Source: Marinicauda algicola (GTDB taxonomy: Bacteria; Pseudomonadota; Alphaproteobacteria; Caulobacterales; Maricaulaceae). Taken from it: a DNA stretch of 64,000 nt. This document shows positions 52,747-61,500 of the stretch, piece after piece. The notes below the pieces were generated by a model, which did no database searches, was not told where the DNA came from, and saw only the letters and a program-made list of their open reading frames with translations. The stretch's first letter is position 1. Every line of letters starts with the position of its first letter. The stretch lies in the NCBI RefSeq assembly GCF_017161425.1, contig NZ_CP071057.1, forward strand, positions 2,233,501-2,297,500. Direction: 5' to 3'. The position numbers were made by a program, and so were the translations under genes.

Positions 52747-52821
52747 GCGGGCGTAGCTCAGGGGTAGAGCATCACCTTGCCAAGGTGAGGGTCGTGAGTT
52801 CGAATCTCATCGCCCGCTCCA
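52747..52821 (+). tRNA. tRNA-Gly (anticodon GCC)
   Basis: Complete cloverleaf: acceptor GCGGGCG/CGCCCGC, D arm GCTC/GAGC, anticodon arm TCACC-TTGCCAA-GGTGA with anticodon GCC (Gly), variable region GGGTC, T arm GTGAG-TTCGAAT-CTCAT. The encoded CCA is at 52819-52821. Confidence 0.97.
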
Positions 52822-53069
52822 GTCTTCTCTCTTAATGAATTGGATTGTAAGGCGCTTGCCCGAGGCGGCACTGTCGCCTGCCCACATCGCTACCCGCAAA
52901 TCTGTCTGAGGCCGGCCAGCCCCCCTTTCGGAGTGCTCGGGACGCCGGATGGCAGGGAACTCCTCCCTTCGTGCGGAAGTATGCTTTCCCGCGCGCTCGG
53001 GGCTCCGCTTTGAAAATGCGGCTTCAAGAGCTCAATGAGGTGTACGCGCAGAGAACGAGTCTCGCCGCC

Positions 53070-53471
53070 TCATTCGAGGCTGTCGAGATAGATTTCCGCA
53101 TAGCCAAAGAACTGTTCTTGCCAAGCAATAAGCTCGCCACAGGTCTCCATGGCCTGTGCGCGATAGGCAGGGCCTGCGGGAGAGCGGAAGCGCTCCATAG
53201 CCTGTTCGCGCCAGCGCGCGAGCATTTCCTCTTGCTGCGCGGGATCATGGATCGCCTGGTTGGCAAACATCTGCGCGAGAAGATCGCTTGCCCGGGCATA
53301 GGCTTGCGCGCGCTGAACTGCATCGCCGGTCACGGTCTCGGCGCGCATCTCGTGAAGCACGGCGCACTCGGCGAACGTGCGGGCGTACTCGTAAGGGGCT
53401 TCAAACGGCTCGGCAAAGCTTTCCGGCCCGAAGCCGAGAGCGAGAACCAATGTCGCGGTTGCCGGTGACAT
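53070..53471 (-). CDS. small exported protein of unknown function
   Basis: 133 residues starting MSPATATLVLALGFGPESFA, a signal peptide with a likely cleavage near residue 17-20. The mature part is helical, with two Cys (AECAVLHE and METCGEL), consistent with one periplasmic disulfide. The start at 53471 is preferred over an upstream ATG at 53537, which would put a soluble leader before the signal. No family recognised; composition is less GC-rich than the flanking genes. Lies with 53565 between tRNA-Gly and the LytTR gene. Confidence 0.55.
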   Translation of the reverse strand: MSPATATLVLALGFGPESFAEPFEAPYEYARTFAECAVLHEMRAETVTGDAVQRAQAYARASDLLAQMFANQAIHDPAQQEEMLARWREQAMERFRSPAGPAYRAQAMETCGELIAWQEQFFGYAEIYLDSLE

Positions 53472-53564
53472 GACCTGAAAGTCCGGTTGCTTCCCCCGCG
53501 CTTGTCGCCGCGAAGGAAGGCCGAACCATGTCGTCATCGCGTCAGTCAGATGGCACCGCCGGGC

Positions 53565-53996
53565 TTAACCCGATTGGCAAGTCCCAGTGATCATCCCGCC
53601 GATCCCGGAAGAATAGGCCGAGAAGGTCATGGGATTCGGCGTAGGGTCGAGGACCATTTCAAATACAAAAGGCCTGAATTGCTGTGGCCACCCGGTCTGC
53701 AATTCGTAAAAATAGTGGCGGCTTGAGCCGGGGTTCGGCGGTGAATAGAGGAAGTCACTGACCCACACGTCGCCTTCGACCGGCGCGCTTTCCTGCTCGG
53801 TCAAGAAAATCGATCTCTCTTCAGTCAGGATGAAGAGGTGCCACCCAACCAGGTCATCAGCGAACGATATCACCGCAGGCGATGCATAGCCGTTCAAGAT
53901 TTCGCATCGAAGCCGCTCAGGAAGTTGTGGGCCTTCATCACCTGTCGGCTGACCTGCCAGCGCGAGCGATAAGGCGGACCAAAGGGTAGGCGACAT
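53565..53996 (-). CDS. hypothetical protein, probable weak signal peptide
   Basis: 143 residues starting MSPTLWSALSLALAGQP, possibly a short signal sequence. Contains RCEILNGYASPAVISFADD, the strand-like segment HLFILTEERSIFLTEQES and PPNPGSSRHYFYELQTG, and ends in TGTCQSG. The two Cys could form a disulfide. No family was recognised. Like the neighbour at 53070 it is an orphan, and the pair may be a small acquired module next to the tRNA gene. Confidence 0.5.
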   Translation of the reverse strand: MSPTLWSALSLALAGQPTGDEGPQLPERLRCEILNGYASPAVISFADDLVGWHLFILTEERSIFLTEQESAPVEGDVWVSDFLYSPPNPGSSRHYFYELQTGWPQQFRPFVFEMVLDPTPNPMTFSAYSSGIGGMITGTCQSG

Positions 53997-54184
53997 GGGA
54001 GTTGCTCCTATCCAGGGGAAACTATCTTGTCGAAGGCTCCTGCACGCGATCTCGCCAATACCCTCAGAAGCGCTTGCCTCCTATTGGCTCAGGGCCGATC
54101 GGCCGCTGGCCAATCCCCCGTCCCCGTATCGAATTCTGGAGCGCGATGCCCGCTCCGGTCTTCCCTCCTCCAGGACACCAGGTT

Positions 54185-55708
54185 TCAGGCGCCGTCGGGG
54201 CGTACGCCCCTCAGCGCGCCGCGCACGCGTGGCAGGATGCGCCGGCTAACCGGGACGCGCGCGCCGGTCTCCAGCACCAGCTCGCCGACGCCGGACGGAT
54301 CGCGCTCCAGCGCCGCGATGTGGCCGGTATTGACGATGTGCGAGCGGTGCACGCGCAGGAAGGTCTCGGGAAGCTCCGCCTCGAGCGCGCCGAGCGTGCC
54401 GTCGTGCAGAAGGCAGGCGCCCGAGTCCAGGTGCAGTTCGACATAATCGCCCGCCGCCTGACAGCGCACGATTCGCTCGGCCTCGACGAGGTCGATCCGG
54501 CCGGCGCCCGACACCGGGAGGCGGGTCGGCGCGCTGCGCTCGCGCGCCCGGGCGAGGGCCTGTTCGAGCCTGAGGGCCCGGCCCTGCTCCTCGCGGCGGC
54601 GTCGCGTCTCCTCGGCGAGCATGAGGGCCTGGCGCGCGAACAGGGCGAAGAGCAGCCCGGCCATCATCAGGTAGAAATAGCGATCGAGGAACTGGCCCGG
54701 AGCGACCAGCACGACCGCGGCGAAAAGGGCGAGCAGGCCCAGCGGGGCGAGCGCGTGACGCTGGCCCCGCACGGCCGCGACGCTGAGCGCGCCGACGGCG
54801 AACACGATCGGTCCGAGCAGGGCGATCACCGCCTTCAGGTCGAAGCTGCCCACCGCGAGCGCCGCGCCCGAAGCCAGCGCGAGCGAAGCGGCGAAGACCA
54901 GCGCGTAGCCGCGCCGGAAGGCCTGGGCCCAGGCGAACAGGGACAGCGCCGAACCCGACAGGGCGGCGAGGGCGACGATGGCCACGAGGCGCAGATCGTG
55001 CACCGGATAGGGATAGGCCCATAGCCCGCGCAGGACCTCCGCGACCAGCTGTGCGCAGGCCGCCGCCGCCGCGAGCGCGAGCGCGCCCGACCCCACCGCG
55101 GCCGATCCGCGCAGCGCAGCGGCGGCGAAATAGACGGCGCCGGCGAACAGCGCGCCGAAGGTCAGCAGGGCCGGCCAGTAGGCCTGCAGCCGGGTGCCTG
55201 CCGGGTCGCCATAGGTCCCGATCCCGACGAGGTGGACGGGATTGCCCAGGTGCACGAAGCCGCGATGGGCCGACATCAGCAGAACGACCGTGTTCTCGCC
55301 CTCCTCCAGCAGGTCGGGCGGGGCGTAGAGGACCAGATCCATGACGCCCGGCCGCTCCTCGCCGGCATGCGCGGCGGGCCGGCCGTTGGCGCCGAGATAC
55401 GCGCCGTTGAGCCAGACCGCGCTCGCTGCGCGCGCCGAGACATAGACACCGGCCGGTGCCGGAGCCGCCGGACCGAGCCGGACCGGCACGCGAACCCAGA
55501 GCAGCTCGTCCTGGGGGTCGACGTCGAACAGGGCGATGTCGCGACACTCCGGCGCGTCGAAGGCGGGCGGCTCGTGCTCGCCGGACGCGGCCGGGCAGAC
55601 GCGGGTCTCATGCCACTGCGGCCAGAAGAAGTCCTGGGCCTGCGCGTGTGCGGCCACGGCCGCGGCCAGCAGGGCGGCGAGAAGGGCGACAGGCAGGAAA
55701 CGTCTCAT
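54185..55708 (-). CDS. membrane-anchored LytTR-family transcription regulator
   Basis: 507 residues. Signal peptide/first helix at 1-24, a ~150-residue periplasmic part (CPAASGEHEPPAFDAPEC), six or seven helices at about 180-370 and a coiled linker (RRRREEQGRALRLEQALA). The last ~110 residues are a LytTR DNA-binding domain: IVRCQAAGDYVELHL, DGTLGALEAELPETFLRVHRSHIVN and VPVSRRILPRVR. A one-component regulator that senses in the membrane and binds DNA directly. Divergent from the S33 peptidase gene at 55844, a plausible target. Confidence 0.82.
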   Translation of the reverse strand: MRRFLPVALLAALLAAAVAAHAQAQDFFWPQWHETRVCPAASGEHEPPAFDAPECRDIALFDVDPQDELLWVRVPVRLGPAAPAPAGVYVSARAASAVWLNGAYLGANGRPAAHAGEERPGVMDLVLYAPPDLLEEGENTVVLLMSAHRGFVHLGNPVHLVGIGTYGDPAGTRLQAYWPALLTFGALFAGAVYFAAAALRGSAAVGSGALALAAAAACAQLVAEVLRGLWAYPYPVHDLRLVAIVALAALSGSALSLFAWAQAFRRGYALVFAASLALASGAALAVGSFDLKAVIALLGPIVFAVGALSVAAVRGQRHALAPLGLLALFAAVVLVAPGQFLDRYFYLMMAGLLFALFARQALMLAEETRRRREEQGRALRLEQALARARERSAPTRLPVSGAGRIDLVEAERIVRCQAAGDYVELHLDSGACLLHDGTLGALEAELPETFLRVHRSHIVNTGHIAALERDPSGVGELVLETGARVPVSRRILPRVRGALRGVRPDGA

Positions 55709-55843
55709 CGCATCACCCTACACCGATCGCCGCTCGTCCGCTCACCCGCCGATGGAGGAAAGCCTACCGCTCGTCGATTGTCACTCGCGCCGTGCCCGGT
55801 TGCGCGCCGAGACTGCCTGCCGGACACAGGAAAGGACTTGCCC

Positions 55844-57286
55844 ATGCAGATTCCCGCCTTCATCGCCGGCGCCGTGCTCCTGACCGCCGCGGCCGCACCC
55901 GGCGCGCGCGCCGAGTGCGGCCAGGAGCCGATCACCTTCACCGCCGACAGCGGCGAGAGCGTCGCGGCCTGGCGCGGCCGGCTCGAGGTCCCCGAATTCC
56001 GGGGCGCGCCGGACAGCCGCACGATCGAACTCGGCTATGTCTGCTTCCGCGCGACCGGAGAGGAGCCCGGCGCACCGATCGTCTATCTCGCCGGCGGACC
56101 CGGGGGCTCGGGGATCGACACGGCGCGCGGGCCGCGCTTTCCCCTGTTCATGGCGATGCGCGAGCATGGCGACGTGATCGCGTTCGACCAGCGCGGCACG
56201 GGGGAGTCCGACCACACGGCGGAGTGCCGCTCCAGCGTCCGGCTGCGCGAGGACGAGCCGCACAGCGACGGCGAGATCGCCGAGGCCTACCGCGCCGCCG
56301 TGCGCGAGTGTGCCGGCTTCTGGCAGAGCCAGGGCATCGACATACGCGGCTACACGACGGCGCAAAGCGTCGCCGACCTCGATGCGCTGCGCGTTCACCT
56401 CGGTGCGGAGAGGATCAGCCTGTGGGGCATTTCCTACGGCAGCCATCTGGCCTTCGCCGCGCTGGACGCGATCGACGAGCGGATCGAGCGCGTGATCGTG
56501 GCCAGCGCCGAGGGCCTCGACCAGACCGTCAAGCTGCCCGCGCGCACCGATGCCTATTTCGCGAGACTGCAGGCCGCGGTCGACGCCCAGCCCGGGGCCA
56601 GGGCCGCCTATCCCGACATCGCGGCGATGATGACCCGCGTGCACGCCCGGCTCGAGACCGAGCCGGTCCTGCTCCAGCTGCCGCAGGAGGACGGATCGTC
56701 CGCGCCCTTCCTCCTGCAGCGCAGCACGATGCAGCGCATGACGAGCGCCCTGATCAACGACCCGCAGAATGCCCGCGTGCTGCTGATGGTCTATGCCTCG
56801 CTCGACGCCGGGGATACCGCGCTGGTCACCAGCCTGCTCGCCCGCTTCGTCGAGCCGGGCGAGCCGATCGAGCTTCGGGCCATGCCCACCGCCATGGATC
56901 TGGCCTCCGGGATCAGCCCCGGGCGGCTCGCCTTGGTCGAGGCCCAGGCCGAAGCAAGCCTCGTCGGCCTCTGGCTCAACTTCCCGATGCCGCAGATTGC
57001 CGGCACCATTCCCGGCCTCGATCTCGGCGAAGACTTCCGCGACGGTCCGGTAAGCGATGTGCCGGTCCTGCTTCTGACCGGGACGCTCGACGGGCGCACC
57101 TATCCGGAGGGCCAGGCGGAGGCGGTGGCGGGTCTGACCGACGTGACGCAGGTGACGGTCGTCAATGCCGGGCACAACCTGTTCATGAGCTCGCCCGAGG
57201 TCGGCGCGGTGATGGCCGCGTTCATGCGCGGCGAGCCGGTCCGCACGAGCCAGATCGTTGTCGAACCGGTCGATTTCGCTCCCTGA
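55844..57286 (+). CDS. exported S33-family alpha/beta hydrolase (TAP-like aminopeptidase)
   Basis: 480 residues. Signal peptide (cleavage near ARAE at 22-24). Alpha/beta hydrolase core with VYLAGGPGGSG (80-90, oxyanion region), FDQRGTGESD (114-123), the nucleophile Ser197 in GISYGSH, a C-terminal Asp in TGTLDGRT and the final catalytic His in NAGHNLFMS. The long lid between the elbow and the Asp matches tripeptidyl/prolyl aminopeptidases (TAP). It probably trims peptides in the periplasm. ATG 55844 follows AGGAAAGG. Divergent from the LytTR regulator. Confidence 0.85.
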   Translation: MQIPAFIAGAVLLTAAAAPGARAECGQEPITFTADSGESVAAWRGRLEVPEFRGAPDSRTIELGYVCFRATGEEPGAPIVYLAGGPGGSGIDTARGPRFPLFMAMREHGDVIAFDQRGTGESDHTAECRSSVRLREDEPHSDGEIAEAYRAAVRECAGFWQSQGIDIRGYTTAQSVADLDALRVHLGAERISLWGISYGSHLAFAALDAIDERIERVIVASAEGLDQTVKLPARTDAYFARLQAAVDAQPGARAAYPDIAAMMTRVHARLETEPVLLQLPQEDGSSAPFLLQRSTMQRMTSALINDPQNARVLLMVYASLDAGDTALVTSLLARFVEPGEPIELRAMPTAMDLASGISPGRLALVEAQAEASLVGLWLNFPMPQIAGTIPGLDLGEDFRDGPVSDVPVLLLTGTLDGRTYPEGQAEAVAGLTDVTQVTVVNAGHNLFMSSPEVGAVMAAFMRGEPVRTSQIVVEPVDFAP

Positions 57287-57335
57287 GCTGCCGCCGTTTC
57301 CGTCCCGGAAACACACTCTTCACGACCAGTTGAAC

Positions 57336-57366
57336 GGGCGTGTCTGGCGAAAAGCCGGACACGCCC
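57336..57366 (+). terminator. hairpin after the S33 peptidase gene
   Basis: GGGCGTGTC-T-GGC / GCC-G-GACACGCCC arms with a GAAAA loop, 49 bases after the stop. No T-run follows, so termination is likely Rho-assisted or weak. Confidence 0.55.
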
Positions 57367-57443
57367 CATATAGCTGGCTCGGACAACGACAAGACCGGCC
57401 CGACGATACGGGAGCCGGCAGGACGGTCAGGAGCCTTGCGACG

Positions 57444-57545
57444 ATGACGCGCTTTTTCTCGCTCGCCCTAGCGGCTGCAATTCTGGTCTCCGCTGCAGTG
57501 GTGGCCGCTTGCACCGGGCCCGGCGGGCTCTACATGATTGGATGA
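57444..57545 (+). CDS. 33-residue lipopeptide-like small protein
   Basis: 33 codons. After a Met-Thr-Arg start come a hydrophobic segment of about 18 residues (FFSLALAAAILVSAAVVA) and the lipobox-like VVAAC at residues 19-23, then only TGPGGLYMIG. AGGAG ten bases upstream acts as the ribosome site. The shape resembles entericidin-type small lipoproteins or a signal-anchored leader peptide. Too short to test by composition. It is followed at once by four consecutive hairpins. Confidence 0.5.
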   Translation: MTRFFSLALAAAILVSAAVVAACTGPGGLYMIG

Positions 57546-57663
57546 ACGGATTCGGCAAGAGCCGTTCAACCCGGAAAGACAGGTCTTGATTGTGCGTCCC
57601 CCCAGCCTGCCAATGAGACCTGTCAGGCGCCGCCGGACCCTCCTGTCCCCGTCCGGCGGCGCC
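57544..57663 (+). other. three consecutive inverted repeats (structured RNA candidate)
   Basis: GAACGG/CCGTTC (57544-57567), GACAGGTCT/AGACCTGTC (57578-57624) and a 13-base perfect stem GGCGCCGCCGGAC / GTCCGGCGGCGCC (57626-57663). Together with the terminator at 57675 these give four stem-loops in about 165 bases directly after the 33-residue frame. The function is unknown; this may be a small RNA or a structured 3' end. Confidence 0.5.
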
Positions 57664-57674
57664 GCCCGATAGCG

Positions 57675-57708
57675 AACGCCCCGCGCACCCCCCCGCGCGG
57701 GGCGTTTT
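57675..57708 (+). terminator. intrinsic terminator
   Basis: Twelve-base stem AACGCCCCGCGC / GCGCGGGGCGTT with a C-rich loop, followed by TTTT on the + strand. Last of four hairpins, just before the convergent SDR gene. Confidence 0.85.
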
Positions 57709-57724
57709 GCCGTCCGGCGCAGGG

Positions 57725-58420
57725 CTACCAGGGCAGATCCTCGCCATTGACGTGGAAGAAGCGGCCGCTCATCGCCGGGTTGGCCCGGGCAATGAGGTCG
57801 AGTTCGCCTTCCACGCTCTCCTCCACCGTCAGCAGACCCTTCGGCCCGCCCATGTCGGTGCGCACCCAGCCGGGATGCAGGACGAGCACGATGACGCCCT
57901 TGTCCTTCAGGTCGAGGCTCAGCGACTTGCCGACCATGTTCAGGGCCGCCTTCGAGGCGCGGTAGGCGTAGCGCCCGCCGGAATCATTGTCCTCGATCGA
58001 ACCCATGCGGCTCGACTGCAGGGCGATCACCTTCAGGGTTGATCTCGCGACCTGGTCCGCGAAGGCCTGCGCCAGCGCGAGCGGGCCCATCACATTGACC
58101 CGCATCGTGTCGAGAAAGCCCTCGTACTCCACCTCGCCGAACCCCTGCGCGTCGGGACCCATCACCCCGGCATTGGCGAACAGGATGTCGAGCGGCTCGG
58201 CGATCTCCCTCGCGAGCCTGTCCGCCGCATCGCTCTCCCGGGCATCGTAGGCGTGGAGCTTCAGCTCGCCGTCGTGGCCGCCTTCGGCAAGGTCCTTCAG
58301 CGCATCGGCGCCGCCGGGGTCACGCACCGCGGCGTGCACCGTCCAGCCGCGCTCCAGCAGGGCGCGGGTGTGGCCGAGGCCGAGGCCGCGATTGGCACCG
58401 GTGATGAGGGCGTGGGGCAT
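57725..58420 (-). CDS. short-chain dehydrogenase/reductase (SDR)
   Basis: 231 residues, classical SDR. The cofactor motif TGANRGLG is at residues 7-14, NAG at 83-85, the catalytic Tyr153 and Lys157 in YAYRASK, and the catalytic Ser at about 136 (QSSRMGS). A basic residue after the Gly motif (R33 region, AAVRDP) favours NADP. Substrate not determinable; such short SDRs commonly reduce small carbonyls. Convergent with the 33-residue gene, and divergent from gdh with 178 bases between. Confidence 0.88.
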   Translation of the reverse strand: MPHALITGANRGLGLGHTRALLERGWTVHAAVRDPGGADALKDLAEGGHDGELKLHAYDARESDAADRLAREIAEPLDILFANAGVMGPDAQGFGEVEYEGFLDTMRVNVMGPLALAQAFADQVARSTLKVIALQSSRMGSIEDNDSGGRYAYRASKAALNMVGKSLSLDLKDKGVIVLVLHPGWVRTDMGGPKGLLTVEESVEGELDLIARANPAMSGRFFHVNGEDLPW

Positions 58421-58501
58421 GGATGATCTCCTTCGTCTCGTCGTGCGTTGGGCCTAGCGAACCACAGCTGCACGGGCCCGGTCCAGCGTCTGACGCGCCG
58501 C

Positions 58502-58529
58502 TTGAAAGCATCGCCGAGAGCGCTAGGCT
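58502..58529 (+). promoter_or_regulatory. candidate promoter of the NAD-glutamate dehydrogenase gene
   Basis: TTGAAA (58502-58507), a 16-base spacer and TAGGCT (58524-58529) upstream of the start at 58599. Confidence 0.4.
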
Positions 58530-58598
58530 GCGCGCCAAATCCGTAACCTTGGCCGGGCTTTCATGCGCCGGTATCCATATCCATAGGGAAATTTCTCC

Positions 58599-61500
58599 AT
58601 GAATGCCGTCGTCAGCGTCGCGCACGCCTATGAGCGGGAGGCCTTTCTCGGCGAGGCGAAGAAGCGCTGGAAGGCCGCCTTCGGCGAGCCGGGACCGGAG
58701 GCGGAGAGCTTCCTCACCCAGATCTGGGGCGATGCGCTGGCCGAGGACCTCGAGGGCATCGACCTGCACGAATGCCTGTCGATCGCCGAGGGCTTCTGGT
58801 CGTTCGCGAGCGAGCGTCCGTCCGACAAGATCCTGGTGCGCGTCCATCCGGCCATGGACGCCTCGGGCACCTCGCTCGGGCGCGACGTGCTCGAGGTGAT
58901 CAGCCGCGACCGGCCCTTCCTCGTGGACTCGGTGATGGGCGAGATCTCCGCCCAAGGCCTCGACGTGCGGGCCATGTTCCACCCGGTCGTGCAGGTCCGG
59001 CGCGACGAGGACGGCAGACGCGTCACCTCCGGCGGGCGCGTGATCGCGGAATCCATGATCCAGGTCCATCTCGAGCCGCTCGACGATATCGGGCGCAGCG
59101 CCCTGGAAGAGGGCGTGCGCGAGACGCTTTCCGACGTGCGCGCCGCCGTCGAGGACTGGGCCGACATGCGCGCCCAGATGGACGAGGCCATCGAGCACCT
59201 GAAGTCGGCCAACACCAAGGCCCCGAAGGAAGAGGTCGAGGAGGCGCTCGATTTCCTCGCCTGGCTTCGCGACAACCATTTCGCCTTCCTGGGCTGCCGC
59301 GCCTTCGAGTTCGACGTCGACGAGGAGGGGCGGCTGCGTTCGCGCGAGCCCATCGTGCTCACCGAGACCGGGCGCGGCGTGCTGCGCGATCCCGACGTGC
59401 ACGTGCTCAGAAAGTCCGCCGAGCCCTCCCAGATCAGCGAGGCGGTGGAGAGCTTCCTGCGGGCGCCCTCCCCGGTGATCGTCGCCAAGGCCAACCTGAA
59501 GAGCCGCGTCCACCGGCGCGTCTACATGGATTATGTCGGGGTCAAGCGCTACCGCGAGGACGGGATCGTCGTCGGCGAGACGCGCTTCGTCGGCCTGTTC
59601 ACCGCCGAGGCCTACGATCAGATGGCGCGCGAGGTGCCCCTCATCCGGCGCAAGGTTCGCCGCGTGCTGGAGAAGGCCGCCAAGGCGCCCGGCAGCCACT
59701 CGGCGAAGAAGCTGCAGAACATCGTCGAGAACTATCCGCGCGACGAGCTCTTCCAGACCTCCGAGGAGGACCTGCTGCAGATCTCGCTCGGCATCCTGCA
59801 TCTCTACGACCGGCCGCGTACCAAGCTCTTCCTGCGCCGCGACCAGTTCGACCGCTTCGTGTCCTGCCTGCTCTACGTGCCGCGCGACCGCTACAACTCG
59901 AAGGTCCGCGAGCAGGCCGGCGACCTCCTGCGCCAGGCCTTCGACGGACGGCTGTCGGCCTTCTATCCCAATTTCGGCGACGGGCCGCTCGCGCGCGTGC
60001 ACTTCATCATCGGGCTGAACCCGTTCCAGCATCCCGAGCCCGATCCGACCGAACTCGAGCGCGACATCGCCGCGCTCACGCGCACCTGGGAGGACGAGCT
60101 GGAAGCGGCCGCCTGGGATCACGCCCACGAGCCGATCCGCCTCGCGGTCAAGCGCTATCTCGACGGCTATTCCGCGGGCTATCGCGAGCGCTATTCGCCC
60201 GGCGAGGCGCTGTCCGACATCGAGCGCATGGAGCACCTCTCCCCGGAGGCGCACACCGGCGCGCGCGCCTACCGCGCGAACGGCGACAGCCACAGCCAGG
60301 TGCGCGTCAAGCTCTACAAGCTCGGCGAACCGCTCTCGCTGTCCTCGGTCCTGCCGGTGCTGGAGAATCTCGGCGTCCATGTCGAGGCCGAAGCCGGCCA
60401 CGCGGTGCGCCGCAAGTCGCCGGAAGGCCTTCCCGAGACGGTCTGGGTGCATGAGTTCGAGATGCGCTCCGAGTTCGGGCCGGTAGAGGACGTCGCCGGC
60501 GTGGCGGGCCTGCTCGAGGATGCGCTGCTCGCCGTGCTCGACGGGCGCGCCGAGGATGACGGCTTCAACCGCCTCATCCTGTCGATCGGCATCACCTGGC
60601 GGGAGGCCGCCTTCCTGCGCACCGTGGCGCGCTACCGCCAGCAGACCGGGCTCGACCCCTCCCAGGGCCTGCAGGAAGAGGCGCTGACCGTCCACAACAC
60701 GATCGCGCGCCAGCTTCTGGACTATGCCGAGACCCGGTTCGATCCCGAACTCGATCTCGACCTGAAGGCCCGCGAGGAGAAGGCCAAGGAGATCGCCAAG
60801 TCGGTGCGCAAGGCGCTGGAGGACGTCTCCAGCCTCGACCACGACAAGGCGCTGCGGCGCATGCTGAAGCTGCTCGAAGCGACGCTGCGCACGAATTTCT
60901 ACCAGCGCGGCGCGGACGGCGCTCCCAAGCCCTGGATCTCGCTGAAGATCGCGAGCCAGAACATCCGCGAGCTGCCCGATCCCAAGCCCTACCGCGAGAT
61001 CTTCGTGTGGAGCCCGCGGGTGGAAGGGGTGCATATCCGCTTCGGTCCCGTGGCGCGCGGCGGGCTTCGCTGGTCGGACCGGCGCGAGGACTTCCGCACC
61101 GAGGTGCTGGGCCTGGTCAAGGCGCAGCAGGTCAAGAACGCGGTCATCGTGCCGGTCGGCTCCAAGGGCGGCTTCTATCCCAAGCAGCTGCCGCGCACCG
61201 GCGACCGCGAGGCCTGGTTCGCGGAAGGAAAGGAGGCCTACAAGACCTTCCTGCGCGGGCTTCTCGACATCACCGACAACATCGTCGACGACCAGGTCCG
61301 GCGCCCGCAGGACGTCGTGTGCTGGGACGACGAGGACCCCTATCTCGTCGTCGCCGCCGACAAGGGCACGGCCACCTTCTCCGACACCGCCAACTCCTTG
61401 GCCGTGAACGAGTACGATTTCTGGCTCGGCGACGCCTTCGCCTCGGGCGGTTCGGCCGGCTACGACCACAAGAAGATGGGCATCACCGCGAAGGGCGCCT

